NCBI GenBank assembly: GCA_035626595.1
Contig: DASPNJ010000067.1
Coordinates: 3,834-67,833 of the forward strand
Direction: 5' to 3'
From: JAQGMV01 sp035626595
Lineage (GTDB): Bacteria; Pseudomonadota; Gammaproteobacteria; Burkholderiales; SG8-41
DNA: 64,000 nucleotides
Shown in pieces: positions 15,361-23,750 of this stretch. The notes under the pieces were generated by a model. The model ran no database searches. It was not told the DNA's origin and was given only the letters and a program-made list of their open reading frames with translations. The translations under genes and the position numbers were made by a program. How positions within the stretch are numbered: position 1 is the stretch's first letter; each line of letters starts with the position of its first letter.

Positions 15361-16596
15361 ATGTCCCACCCGCTTTCCGGCATCACCGTCCTCGATCTGT
15401 CGCACGTCTACAACGGGCCCTACGCCGCATTCCTGATGGCGCTGGCCGGCGCGACCGTGATCAAGATCGAGCCGCTTCAGGGCGAGCATCTGCGCAGCCG
15501 CGGCGACCTCGGCGGCGCCGACCTGCCGTTCGCGATGCTCAATTCGAACAAGAAGCCGGTCACGCTCAACCTGAAATCCGAGAAGGGCAGGGTGCTCTTC
15601 AAGGAGCTCGTCGCCCGCGCCGATATCCTCGTAGAGAACTTCGCGCCCGGGGTCATGGACCGGCTCGGAGTCGGTGCCGCCGAGCTGCACAAGATCAATC
15701 CGCGGCTCATCTACGGCTCGAGCTCGGGTTACGGTAAGGACGGCCCGTATCGCGACTATCCCGCGATGGACCTCGTGATGCAGGCGATGTCGGGCATCAT
15801 CAATGCGACCGGGTTTCCCGATCAGCCGCCGGTCAAGTCCGGCGCGGCGGTGTGCGACTTCAGCGCCGGGATCCATCTCTACGCCGCGATCATGACCGCC
15901 CTCTACGAGCGCGAGCGCACCGGCAAGGGCCGCGTCGTGGAAGTCGCGATGCAGGACGCGATCTACGCCTCGCTCGCGTCGAACTACGGCATGGTGCACG
16001 CACGCGGCGCCGCCGCGCCCGAGCGCACCGGCAACCGGCACGGCGGTCTCGGCATCTCCCCATACAACGTGTATGCGACGAGCGATGGTTACGTCGTGCT
16101 CAATTGTCCGGGCGATCACCATTTTCGCGCGGTGCTCGACGTGATGGGTCGTCCCGAGCTCAAGGACGATCCCCGCTTCGTCAGCCGCTCGACGCGCGTC
16201 GTCAACTTCGAAGCGGTGGACGAGCTGATCGAGAGCTGGACGAAAACGCTGCCCAAGAACGAAGTGGCGAAACGCATGCTGGAGGCGGCGGTGCCGTGCG
16301 CGCCGGTGCGCAACCTGATCGAGGTCATGAACGACGAGAACATGCACGCGCGCGGCGCGCTGCAGTGGATCGACCATCCCCAGCTCGGCCGCGTAGCGCT
16401 GCCGCATTCGCCGCTCGTGTTCGAAGGCACCGAGCGCCGCCCGCTCGAGCCGAGCCGGCCGCTCGGCGCGAGCAACGACGAAATCTTCGGCCAGTGGCTC
16501 GGCCATTCGGAAGCGGAGCTCGAGGCGTGGAAGGCCGAAGGCGTGATCGGCTACTCGGAGGATGAGCGCGCGGTCAAAGCCGAAAGCGCCGTCTGA
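15361..16596 (+). CDS. CaiB/BaiF family CoA-transferase
   Basis: This 411-residue class III CoA-transferase opens with HPLSGITVLDLSHVYNGPYA. The expected catalytic aspartate is in GAAVCDFSAG, and GYGKDGPYRDYPAMD precedes it. It transfers CoA to an unknown carboxylate. The frame is open through the repeat upstream, but ATG 15361 with GTGGAG five bases before it is the clear start. It follows the CitE-like gene and precedes a TctC gene after a 110-bp gap filled with repeats. Confidence 0.9.
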   Translation: MSHPLSGITVLDLSHVYNGPYAAFLMALAGATVIKIEPLQGEHLRSRGDLGGADLPFAMLNSNKKPVTLNLKSEKGRVLFKELVARADILVENFAPGVMDRLGVGAAELHKINPRLIYGSSSGYGKDGPYRDYPAMDLVMQAMSGIINATGFPDQPPVKSGAAVCDFSAGIHLYAAIMTALYERERTGKGRVVEVAMQDAIYASLASNYGMVHARGAAAPERTGNRHGGLGISPYNVYATSDGYVVLNCPGDHHFRAVLDVMGRPELKDDPRFVSRSTRVVNFEAVDELIESWTKTLPKNEVAKRMLEAAVPCAPVRNLIEVMNDENMHARGALQWIDHPQLGRVALPHSPLVFEGTERRPLEPSRPLGASNDEIFGQWLGHSEAELEAWKAEGVIGYSEDERAVKAESAV

Positions 16597-16602
16597 GTTT
16601 TA

Positions 16603-16685
16603 CGTGCGCCACGGGATCGCCACGGCGCCAGCGGCGCCTCGCGATGACCGATAAACCGTCATCCCCGCGCAGGCGGGGGTCCAGC
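16603..16685. repeat. Dispersed repeats between CaiB and TctC genes
   Basis: At 16603-16649 lies a unit beginning CGTGCGCCACGGGATCGCCA and ending CTCGCGATGACC; the same unit occurs at 41790-41843. At 16656-16685 lies CCGTCATCCCCGCG-CAGGCGGGGGTCCAGC, related to the unit at 14305. Nothing else is recognisable in this gap apart from the TctC ribosome-binding site. Confidence 0.78.
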
Positions 16686-16707
16686 ACAAATTACGAGGAG
16701 GAAGTCA

Positions 16708-17673
16708 ATGCACCGTAGGAGTTGTGCGCTCGCCGCGAGCCTTGCGCTCGGATTCGCTGCAGCGCCCGTCTGGTCACAATCCTATCCAGCGAAACCCGTT
16801 CGCCTCGTCGTCGGCTTCGCCCCCGGCGGCAGCACCGACGTCGTCGCGCGGATCGTCTCGAAGAAGCTCGGCGAGAGCTTCGGCCAATCGGTGATCGTCG
16901 ACAACCGCCCGGGCGCTTCGTCGAACATCGCGGCACAGCACGTCGCGCGCAGTCCCGCCGACGGCTACACGCTGCTCTACATGACCAGCACGCTGGTGGT
17001 GAACGTGAGCCTCTATCCAAAGCTGCCGTTCGGCGTGCTCGAAGATTTCGTCGCGATCACGCCTACCGTGGACATCCCGTGCACGCTTTCGGTCCATCCT
17101 TCGCTGCCGGTGAAGAGCGTGAAGGAGCTCGTCACGTTCGCCAGGGCGCGCCCGGGGCAGATTTCGTACGGGTCGGCGGGCAACGGCAGCGGGACGCATC
17201 TGCAGACCGAGCTATTCAAAACGATGGCCGGGATCGACCTCCTGCACGTGCCGTACAAAGGCTCCGGCCCCGCGACCAACGAATTCCTCGGCGGCCACGT
17301 CCAGGTGCTGTTCGTGTGCAACGTCTCGTACGTGAAGGAGAACTCGAAAGCCGGGCGGCTGCGGCCGCTCGCGGTAACCTCGCGTGAGCGGCTCTCGAAC
17401 CTGCCCGAGCTCCCGACCATGTCCGAAGCCGGCATCAAGGGCTACGAGGCGACCATCTGGAACGGCATGCTGGCGCCGGCGGGCACGCCGCGTGAGATCG
17501 TCGCGCGCGTGAACCGCGAAACCGCGCAGGCGGTGAGGTCAGTCACTTCCACGCTCGTCGAGATGGCGGCCTATCCGATGTATGCGACGCCCGAGGAGTT
17601 CGCGGCTTTCGTGAAAAACGAGATCGGGAAGTGGGCCGGGGTCGTGAAGCGAGCCGGCGCCAAGGCGCAATAG
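16708..17673 (+). CDS. Bug/TctC family periplasmic receptor
   Basis: This 321-residue secreted protein has a signal peptide (cleavage near APVWSQ), then SYPAKPVRLVVGFAPGGSTD and IVDNRPGASSN. Mature length and motif order are those of the family. A strong GAGGAGG-type ribosome-binding site precedes ATG 16708. A PrpD gene begins 10 bp downstream and a CaiB gene follows, giving the receptor-PrpD-CaiB module that recurs in this window. The ligand is probably a carboxylate handled by those enzymes. Confidence 0.9.
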   Translation: MHRRSCALAASLALGFAAAPVWSQSYPAKPVRLVVGFAPGGSTDVVARIVSKKLGESFGQSVIVDNRPGASSNIAAQHVARSPADGYTLLYMTSTLVVNVSLYPKLPFGVLEDFVAITPTVDIPCTLSVHPSLPVKSVKELVTFARARPGQISYGSAGNGSGTHLQTELFKTMAGIDLLHVPYKGSGPATNEFLGGHVQVLFVCNVSYVKENSKAGRLRPLAVTSRERLSNLPELPTMSEAGIKGYEATIWNGMLAPAGTPREIVARVNRETAQAVRSVTSTLVEMAAYPMYATPEEFAAFVKNEIGKWAGVVKRAGAKAQ

Positions 17674-17683
17674 AGGAACGATC

Positions 17684-19132
17684 ATGACCACGAGCAACGT
17701 GCACGACATCCGCAACACCAGGGCCGCGGCGCAGCCGCAGGCGCCACGCGAGCCCGACTCGTCGCTCGCGATCGCGGCGCATCTCGCGAAGACGCGCTAC
17801 GAGGACTTGCCTGCGGGCGTCGTCGACGCGGCGAAGGCTTCGATCCTCGACACGATCGCCTGCGTCTACGCCGGCACGGCGTGCGACGACGTTATCGCCA
17901 TTCGCGGCCTCACGCGCAAGTGGGGCGGGCGCGCGAGCAGCACGGTCATCGGCAGCGGCGGCGAGAAGGTGCCCACTGCGAACGCGGTGCTCGCGAACGG
18001 CTCGACGGTTCACCAGTTCGACTTCGACGACACGCACGACACCGCGGTCATGCATCCCACGTCAGCCAGCTTGATACCCGCGCTGGCGGTCGCAGAGGAC
18101 GTCGGCGGCGTCTCGGGCAAGACGGTGATCACCGCGGTCGCCCTCGCGAACGATCTCTCGAGCCGCGTCGGGCTCGCGACCCGCGGCCGCATGTGGGACC
18201 ACCCGTGGTTTCGTGCCCCCGTCATCGGCATCTTCGGCGCGACCGCCGCGGCGGCGAAGGTTTACGGCGCGAGCGCCGAGCAGCACCTGAATGCACTGGG
18301 CCTCACGCTGCCGCAGGTGAGCGGCACGTGGGCGAGCCTCCATCACAAGGGGTCCAGCGTGCGCTCGATCCGCGACGGTCTCGCGTACCGCGACGGGGTG
18401 CTGGCGGCGGAGCTCGCGATGGCGGGGATTCGCGGCGACGCCGAAGTTTTCGACGGGCCGTACGGCTTCTACCGCGCGTTCTTCCGCGGCGACTACGACC
18501 GCGCCACCTTGCTCGACGGGCTCGGCGAGCGTTACGAGACGACGCGTGTTTCGCTCAAGCCCTGGCCGTGCATCCGGCATCTGCACACGGCGCTGACAGC
18601 CGTCCTCGGCATCATGGAGCGCGAGCGCCTCATGTTCGAAGACATCGCCGAAGTCATGCTGCACCTGGGGCAGGTGAGCATCGACCGCTGCCGCCCGGTC
18701 GCGCTGGGCAGCGTGCCCGCGAACCACATCGATCTCGCCGGGAACATGCATTTCGCGATCGCCACGGCGATTCGCCATCGCGGCATTCCGCTCGCGGTGT
18801 ACCACGACCCGAAGCTCGCCGACGAGATCGTCGTCCAGGCGATGCCGAAAGTGAAGTGGACGTATGACGCGCGCTTCGACGGCCGTACGCTCGAAGCAAG
18901 CGCCGTCGAGATCGTCACGACGCGCCGCGAGCGCCATCGCGACGAGCACGAGGTCGCTTTGGGACATCCCGACAATCCGATGAGCCGCGAGCAGCAGCTC
19001 GCGAAGTTCCTCGACTGCACTTGCGCCGCGGCAACGCCGCTGCCGCGTGCGAAGGCGATGGAGATTGCCGAGACCGTGTCACGGCTCGAAGCGCTCGACG
19101 ACATCGGCGCGCTCATGAAGCTGCTGGCATGA
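17684..19132 (+). CDS. MmgE/PrpD family protein
   Basis: This 482-residue protein has the N-terminal all-helical MmgE/PrpD domain with HQFDFDDTHDTAVMHPT near residue 107 and the small C-terminal alpha/beta domain. A polar extension of about 25 residues rich in Ala/Gln precedes the fold. It is coupled to the downstream CaiB gene by an ATGA overlap and lies 10 bp after a TctC gene. Whether it dehydrates a hydroxy acid or acts otherwise cannot be told from sequence. Confidence 0.9.
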   Translation: MTTSNVHDIRNTRAAAQPQAPREPDSSLAIAAHLAKTRYEDLPAGVVDAAKASILDTIACVYAGTACDDVIAIRGLTRKWGGRASSTVIGSGGEKVPTANAVLANGSTVHQFDFDDTHDTAVMHPTSASLIPALAVAEDVGGVSGKTVITAVALANDLSSRVGLATRGRMWDHPWFRAPVIGIFGATAAAAKVYGASAEQHLNALGLTLPQVSGTWASLHHKGSSVRSIRDGLAYRDGVLAAELAMAGIRGDAEVFDGPYGFYRAFFRGDYDRATLLDGLGERYETTRVSLKPWPCIRHLHTALTAVLGIMERERLMFEDIAEVMLHLGQVSIDRCRPVALGSVPANHIDLAGNMHFAIATAIRHRGIPLAVYHDPKLADEIVVQAMPKVKWTYDARFDGRTLEASAVEIVTTRRERHRDEHEVALGHPDNPMSREQQLAKFLDCTCAAATPLPRAKAMEIAETVSRLEALDDIGALMKLLA

Positions 19133-20352
19133 GCACGCGCGGCGCGGGCGACGCGCCTGCTCGGTCAACACCGCACGGCCCGCTCGCGGGTGTGCGCGTT
19201 CTCGATCTCTCGCGCGTGCTCGCGGGGCCGTTCTGCGGCTCGCTCCTGGCGGACCTCGGTGCAGACGTGATTCGCGTGGAGCATCCGACGAAACAGGACG
19301 AGGTGCGCGCGTGGGCGCCGGTGAAGAACGGCCTGTCCGCGACGTACGCGGCGGTCAACCACAGCAAGCGCGGCCTCGCACTCGATCTGGCGTCGGCGGA
19401 CGGAGTCGCGGTATTCCGGCGCCTGCTCGCGACCGCGGACGTGCTGGTCGAAAACTTTCGGCCGGGCACGCTCGATCGCATGGGGCTCACGCGCGAAGCG
19501 CTGCGCGGCGTGAATCCGAAGCTCGTGCACTGCGCGATCCGCGCGTTTCCGGCGGGCACGTCAGGCGAGGACCTGCCGGGCTACGAAGCGTCGATGCAGG
19601 CGTACTCCGGCATCATGAGTGTCACCGGCGAGCACGAGGGCGATCCCGTGCGTTGCGGTGTGAGCGTCGTCGATCTCGGCACCGGTATGGCCTCCACCAT
19701 CGCGGTCCTCGCCGCGCTGCGGGAGCGCGACCGGACAGGGCAGGGCCAATACGTCGAGCCGGCGCTCCTTCGCACCGCCACCAATCTTCTGAACTATCAG
19801 ATCGCCGGCTACTCGCTGGGCGCGCACCCGCAGCGCTACGGCAGCGGTCACGAGCTGCTCGTGCCGTACCGCAATTTCCAGTGCGCCGACGGCACGGTCC
19901 TGATCGCCGCGGGCAACGATCGGCTGTGGGCGCGCCTTGCCGGGGTGCTGCAACTGCGCGAGGCGTCGGGTGCGCTGCCGTTTCCGACGCTCGCGCTGCG
20001 GGTGGCGAACCGCGCGCGCGTGAACGAGATGATCGCGGCGGCGGTGCAGGGTCGCACGCGTGAAGACCTGCTGCAGGCGCTCAAGGCCGCGGGCATTCCG
20101 TGCGCGCCGGTGAACACCGTCGCCGAGTACGTGAGCGACGCGAGCCTGGAAAAGGCGGGTGTGCTCGACCGTGTGCGCATTCCGGAAGTGGAGGAGGCGC
20201 TCCTCGCGGGCGCGCTGTTCGGCGCCGATTTCCTGCCGAAGAACCGCCGCGCGCCGCCCAAGACGGGGCAGCATACGTCCGAGCTTCTGACTGCGATCGG
20301 CTACTCGGCCGAAGAGATCGAGGCGCTGCGCGCTAACGGCGTGGTCAGCTGA
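19129..20352 (+). CDS. CaiB/BaiF family CoA-transferase
   Basis: This 407-residue class III CoA-transferase begins after about 16 polar residues with GVRVLDLSRVLAGPFCGSLL. The catalytic Asp is expected in GVSVVDLGTG. ATG 19129 overlaps the PrpD stop (ATGA), so the two products are translated together and probably act in sequence on the same acid. It ends the plus-strand run and is followed by a large inverted repeat before the convergent aconitase-type genes. Confidence 0.9.
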   Translation: MSTRGAGDAPARSTPHGPLAGVRVLDLSRVLAGPFCGSLLADLGADVIRVEHPTKQDEVRAWAPVKNGLSATYAAVNHSKRGLALDLASADGVAVFRRLLATADVLVENFRPGTLDRMGLTREALRGVNPKLVHCAIRAFPAGTSGEDLPGYEASMQAYSGIMSVTGEHEGDPVRCGVSVVDLGTGMASTIAVLAALRERDRTGQGQYVEPALLRTATNLLNYQIAGYSLGAHPQRYGSGHELLVPYRNFQCADGTVLIAAGNDRLWARLAGVLQLREASGALPFPTLALRVANRARVNEMIAAAVQGRTREDLLQALKAAGIPCAPVNTVAEYVSDASLEKAGVLDRVRIPEVEEALLAGALFGADFLPKNRRAPPKTGQHTSELLTAIGYSAEEIEALRANGVVS

Positions 20353-20354
20353 TT

Positions 20355-20427
20355 GCGTTCGGGCCGAGCCTGTCGAAGTCCTAACGAAATCGACCACGTC
20401 GTCGTTCGACAGGCTCACCACGAACGG
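20355..20427. repeat. Inverted repeat (CCTGTCGAA family) between convergent genes
   Basis: Left arm CGTTCGGGCCGAGCCTGTCG at 20355 and right arm TTCGACAGGCTCACCACGAA at 20404 form an imperfect long hairpin. A related partial unit occurs inside a coding region at 43701. The element lies between the 3' ends of the CaiB and aconitase-type genes and may block read-through both ways. Confidence 0.78.
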
Positions 20428-20440
20428 CTGGCTATTCGGC

Positions 20441-21694
20441 TTACACCAACCGCGGATCGGTGATGCGCCCGGTGATCGCGCTCGCCGCGGCGGTCGCCGG
20501 GCTGCACAGATAGATCTCGGCGTTGCGGTTGCCCATGCGTCCCGGCATGTTGCGGTTGCTCGTCGAAAGACAACGCTCGCCGTCCGCGAGCACGCCCTGG
20601 TGCGTTCCGGCGCACACGCCGCAGCCAGCCGGCATGATCGTCGCGCCGGCTTCCACCAGCGTCTCGATATCGCCGTTCTTGAGCGCGTCGAGCTCCGACT
20701 GGCGCGAAGCGGGCGTGACCAGCAGGCGTATATTCGAATGCACCTTCTTCCCGCGCAGGACGTTCGCCGCGATCTCGAGGTCGTCGGCGCGCGCGTTGGT
20801 GCACGAGCCGATGAAGATCTGCTGAACCTCGGTGCCCTCCACCTCGTTCACCGGAACGCCTGAATCCTCGCGGCCCGGCAGCGCCACCATCGGGTCTATG
20901 GTGCTGAGGTCGAAACGCATCTCGCCGCAGTAGGCAGCGTCGGCGTCGGACACGACGGGCTCGAACGGAAATTGCGCGCGGCCCTCCATGTACGCGGCGG
21001 TGACCGCGTCGTACGGGAACACGCCGCCCTTGCCGCCGACCTCGGTCGCCATGTTGCACAGCGTGAAGCGCTCCGATACCGAGAGCCGCGCGGCGCCGTC
21101 GCCGCCGTACTCGAGGATCTCGTAGAGCGCGCCGAGCACGCCCAGCTCCTTCGCGATCACCAGCATCAGGTCCTTCGCGTACACACCGCGGCGGAACGCG
21201 CCGGTGAGCGTCATTCTGCGCGTCTGCGGCACGCGGAACCAGAGCTTGCCCGTTGCCCACAGGAACCCGATCTCGGTCTCGCCCACGGCGAGCGCGAGCG
21301 CGCCCACCGCGCCGCCCGAGGTCGTGTGCGAATCGCTGGCGACGGTCAGGGATCCGGGCACGATCAGGCCTTTCTCGACCATCACCTGGTGCGCGACACC
21401 GGTTCCGGCTTCGTAGAACCACTGGAAACCGTGTTTGCGCGCGAAGTCGCGCACGCGCTTCAAGCTGTTCGCGTCCTTGGAGCTGTTGGGCGGTATGCCG
21501 TGATCGAAGCAGATCCCGATGCGATCCGCACGGTGCACGCGCGTCGCGCCCATCTTCTCGAAGGCGTCGATCGCCCAGGCAGCGTAATCATGCGAATAGC
21601 TGAAATCGGGCGTGACTTCGATGATCTCGCCGATTGCGACACGGTTGCGCCCGCTGGTGCGGGCGAGGATTTTCTCAGCGAGCGTCTGACCCAT
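20441..21694 (-). CDS. Aconitase/3-isopropylmalate dehydratase family, large subunit
   Basis: This 417-residue protein is the [4Fe-4S] catalytic subunit of a two-chain hydro-lyase of the LeuC/homoaconitase type. The three cluster cysteines are present: C298 in FIGSCTN and C358/C361 in PAGCGVCAGTHQG. The HTTSGGAVGALALAVG segment is also typical. It should interconvert a 2-hydroxy and a 3-hydroxy (or dehydrated) carboxylic acid. The small-subunit gene ends 8 bp upstream. There are no leucine genes nearby; a GntR regulator and TctC receptor instead suggest catabolism, for example of a methylated malate as in dimethylmalate dehydratase. Confidence 0.87.
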   Translation of the reverse strand: MGQTLAEKILARTSGRNRVAIGEIIEVTPDFSYSHDYAAWAIDAFEKMGATRVHRADRIGICFDHGIPPNSSKDANSLKRVRDFARKHGFQWFYEAGTGVAHQVMVEKGLIVPGSLTVASDSHTTSGGAVGALALAVGETEIGFLWATGKLWFRVPQTRRMTLTGAFRRGVYAKDLMLVIAKELGVLGALYEILEYGGDGAARLSVSERFTLCNMATEVGGKGGVFPYDAVTAAYMEGRAQFPFEPVVSDADAAYCGEMRFDLSTIDPMVALPGREDSGVPVNEVEGTEVQQIFIGSCTNARADDLEIAANVLRGKKVHSNIRLLVTPASRQSELDALKNGDIETLVEAGATIMPAGCGVCAGTHQGVLADGERCLSTSNRNMPGRMGNRNAEIYLCSPATAAASAITGRITDPRLV

Positions 21695-21702
21695 GGCTCA
21701 CC

Positions 21703-22206
21703 TCACGAAGCGCCGGCGAGGAGCTGCCGGCCGTAGTCGATCAGGCTGCCCGCGCCGATGATGTTCCCCACCACGTCCGACACCGGCGGGAACGGGAACG
21801 AGCGGCCCTTCCACTCGATGCGTCCGGCCTTGAGATCGACCGAGATCTCGTCGCCGTCGGAAACGGGGAGCGCGCAGAGCTCGGAACACTGGATCACGAG
21901 AATGCCGTTGTTGATCGCGTTGCGGAAGAAAAGCCGCGAGAAGCTCTTCGCGATCACGGCCTTAACGCCGGCCGCGCGCAGCGCGCGCGCAGGCGATTCT
22001 CGCCCCGTGCCATAGCCGAACGCTTCTCCCGCGACGACGATCGAGTGCGCGCGCACCTTGCGGTTCGCCTCGACGCTCAAATCCATCAGCACGTTCTCGG
22101 CCATGCCCTCGGGTGGCAGGAACGAGTGCCGCGCCGGCAGGACGACGTCGGCGGAGACGTGGTCGCCGAACGTGGCGGCGGTGCCGCGGATCACCGGAGA
22201 TTCCAC
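21703..22206 (-). CDS. Aconitase/3-isopropylmalate dehydratase family, small subunit
   Basis: This 167-residue protein is the swivelling small subunit partner of the enzyme encoded next to it. GEAFGYGTGRESPARALRAAG around residue 60-80 corresponds to the substrate-binding FGxGSSRE-like loop of LeuD, here with TGRESP replacing the usual serine pair. KSFSRLFFRNAINNGIL follows as expected. It lies between the AhpD-like gene (6 bp) and the large-subunit gene (8 bp), so all are one transcript. Confidence 0.87.
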   Translation of the reverse strand: MESPVIRGTAATFGDHVSADVVLPARHSFLPPEGMAENVLMDLSVEANRKVRAHSIVVAGEAFGYGTGRESPARALRAAGVKAVIAKSFSRLFFRNAINNGILVIQCSELCALPVSDGDEISVDLKAGRIEWKGRSFPFPPVSDVVGNIIGAGSLIDYGRQLLAGAS

Positions 22207-22212
22207 GGGCGA

Positions 22213-22812
22213 TCAGCTATTGACGTTCTCGGCGTAAACGGCCGAGGGCAGGTTCTCGCGCGGCCACTGGTCGCCGTCCTCGAACTGCGCGACGCCGACC
22301 GCATGGCGCGCCATGCCTGATTCCAGCATGGCCATCGACACGATCTCGGCCACGCCCACGTCGGAGACGCCGTGCTCGCGCAGCGCGTTGAAATCGGCGT
22401 CGCTCATCGGCTCGTTGAAAGCCATCTTGCGCGCGAAGCGCAGCACCGCCTTCGTCTTCGCGTCGACCTTGGTGGAATTCTCGAAATCGAGGATTTCCAT
22501 CACGTCGTCGGCGGTCATGCCGAAATGCTCGATCAAGTGCGTCTGGTGGTTGTTGATGCACCGCGGGCAGTTCACTTCCGCCGCGCAGACGAGCGAGATC
22601 GAGTTGAGCAGCGGCTTGGGCAGCGCGCCTTCCTTCATCTGCAGCCGCTTGGTAAGACCCCACCAGTGCCGCAGCAGGTCGAGGTCAAGCGCGAAGAAGC
22701 CCCAGGTCGGCGTGAGGAAGTTCGCGCCCTTGGTGCGGCGAATATCCTCGAAGATCTCCGCGCGCTCGCCCTTGGCGTCCGTCGGCTTGACCAGCTTCAC
22801 TTTCTGGACCAT
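22213..22812 (-). CDS. AhpD/carboxymuconolactone decarboxylase family protein
   Basis: This 199-residue all-helical protein has the CxxC-x3-H motif of AhpD-type proteins (C82, C85, H89 in NCPRCINNHQTH), which suggests thiol peroxidase or disulfide reductase chemistry rather than decarboxylation. The length fits the peroxidase-related subfamily. Its ATG has a strong AGGAGG site. It is the second gene of a GntR-led operon that includes the aconitase-type dehydratase, perhaps protecting its iron-sulfur cluster; that link is inference. Confidence 0.83.
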   Translation of the reverse strand: MVQKVKLVKPTDAKGERAEIFEDIRRTKGANFLTPTWGFFALDLDLLRHWWGLTKRLQMKEGALPKPLLNSISLVCAAEVNCPRCINNHQTHLIEHFGMTADDVMEILDFENSTKVDAKTKAVLRFARKMAFNEPMSDADFNALREHGVSDVGVAEIVSMAMLESGMARHAVGVAQFEDGDQWPRENLPSAVYAENVNS

Positions 22813-22852
22813 GTCGTGTCCTCCTATGCTTTGTGGGAAATGAACCGGTGCA

Positions 22853-23641
22853 TCAATCGGTCGGGGGCAGGGCCCGGCCGGAAAAGCTGATGCTGAATCG
22901 GAACCTGTAGTGCTCCGCCACCGACGTCACCATGCCGTGCAGGAGCGGCTGGGCGCTGTCGGAAAAGAACGTGGTCCTGCGTCGAAGCAGCGGCGCGCCG
23001 GCTTTCACCTGGAGGACCGCGGCGATCTCGCGCGAGGCGGCGATGCTGCTCACCTCCATCTCGAGGCGCGCGAGCTTGTGGTGCGTCACCTGCTGCACCA
23101 GCTCGACCGCCGGGGTCGAATCGACGTCCCGCTCCGAAAGCAGGCGCCCCACGTCCCCGGGCAGATAACGCTCCTCGAGGTCGATCAGCTCGTCTTCGAC
23201 GCTGCGCAGGCGGCGCAGCAGAAAGAGCTCGTGGCCGGGCTCGCCGCCGAAGATCGCTGCGAGCTCCGGCGTCGCGTCGATTCTATTCCACGTGAGCCGG
23301 CGATAATCGACGCGCCGGTGCGCGGCGCGCATGTCGTCCTCGAACGCGTGGCTCACGTCGTGCTCGAGCTTGAGCGGCGCGACGAAGGTTCCGCGTCCTT
23401 TCTCCCGCAGGATGAGTCCCTGCGAGAGGAGGTGCGACATCGCCTGGCGCACGGTCGGCCGGCTCACGCGCAGACGACTCACGCACTCGGCCTCGGACGG
23501 CAGCACCTTGCCGACCGCGTGCTCGCCGCGCTCGCGGATCAGCGTCGCGATGCGATTGGCGAGCTGCATGTACAGAGGGACGAAGCTCGTGGCATCGAGT
23601 TCCCCGAGACGGTCTACCGGGAAGGCGTATTCCTGACTCAT
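22853..23641 (-). CDS. GntR family regulator (HutC subfamily, UTRA domain)
   Basis: This 262-residue regulator has a GntR winged helix (PSEAECVSRLRVSRPTVRQA near residues 48-67, then GRGTFV) and a C-terminal UTRA-type effector domain (FLLRRLRSVEDELIDLEERYLP). It lies 40 bp upstream of the AhpD-like and dehydratase genes on the same strand and is divergent from a TctC gene. It probably represses both units from the short gap. Its own ribosome-binding site (AGGACATTTGA) overlaps a repeated GTCCTG motif, pointing to autoregulation. Confidence 0.9.
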   Translation of the reverse strand: MSQEYAFPVDRLGELDATSFVPLYMQLANRIATLIRERGEHAVGKVLPSEAECVSRLRVSRPTVRQAMSHLLSQGLILREKGRGTFVAPLKLEHDVSHAFEDDMRAAHRRVDYRRLTWNRIDATPELAAIFGGEPGHELFLLRRLRSVEDELIDLEERYLPGDVGRLLSERDVDSTPAVELVQQVTHHKLARLEMEVSSIAASREIAAVLQVKAGAPLLRRRTTFFSDSAQPLLHGMVTSVAEHYRFRFSISFSGRALPPTD

Positions 23642-23646
23642 TCAAA

Positions 23647-23692
23647 TGTCCTGACGTCCTGTCATATTTACAGAGCGAGCCGAACACGTCAA
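23647..23692 (-). promoter_or_regulatory. Candidate promoter and operator of the GntR gene
   Basis: Read on the minus strand, TTGACG at 23692-23687 could be a -35 box, followed about 17 bases later by TAAATATGAC as a poor -10 region. Immediately downstream, at 23664-23647, the plus strand reads TGTCCTGACGTCCTGTCA, a direct repeat of GTCCTG around the palindrome GACGTC. A repressor bound there would cover the start of transcription and the ribosome-binding site. Confidence 0.4.
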
Positions 23693-23750
23693 CATAGCCG
23701 CAAACCTGGGACAAGAGGCGTTTCCGCCACCAAAGAGGAGAGAGGTGCTC

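Noticed and set aside
12916..16506. Long minus-strand ORFs opposite the acyl-CoA operon
   Set aside because: They are rich in Arg, His and Ala and lack family motifs; this is the usual antisense reading of GC-rich coding sequence.
20355..20427. Insertion sequence end or attachment site
   Set aside because: No transposase or target duplication is seen; the sequence is a short dispersed hairpin repeat also present elsewhere.
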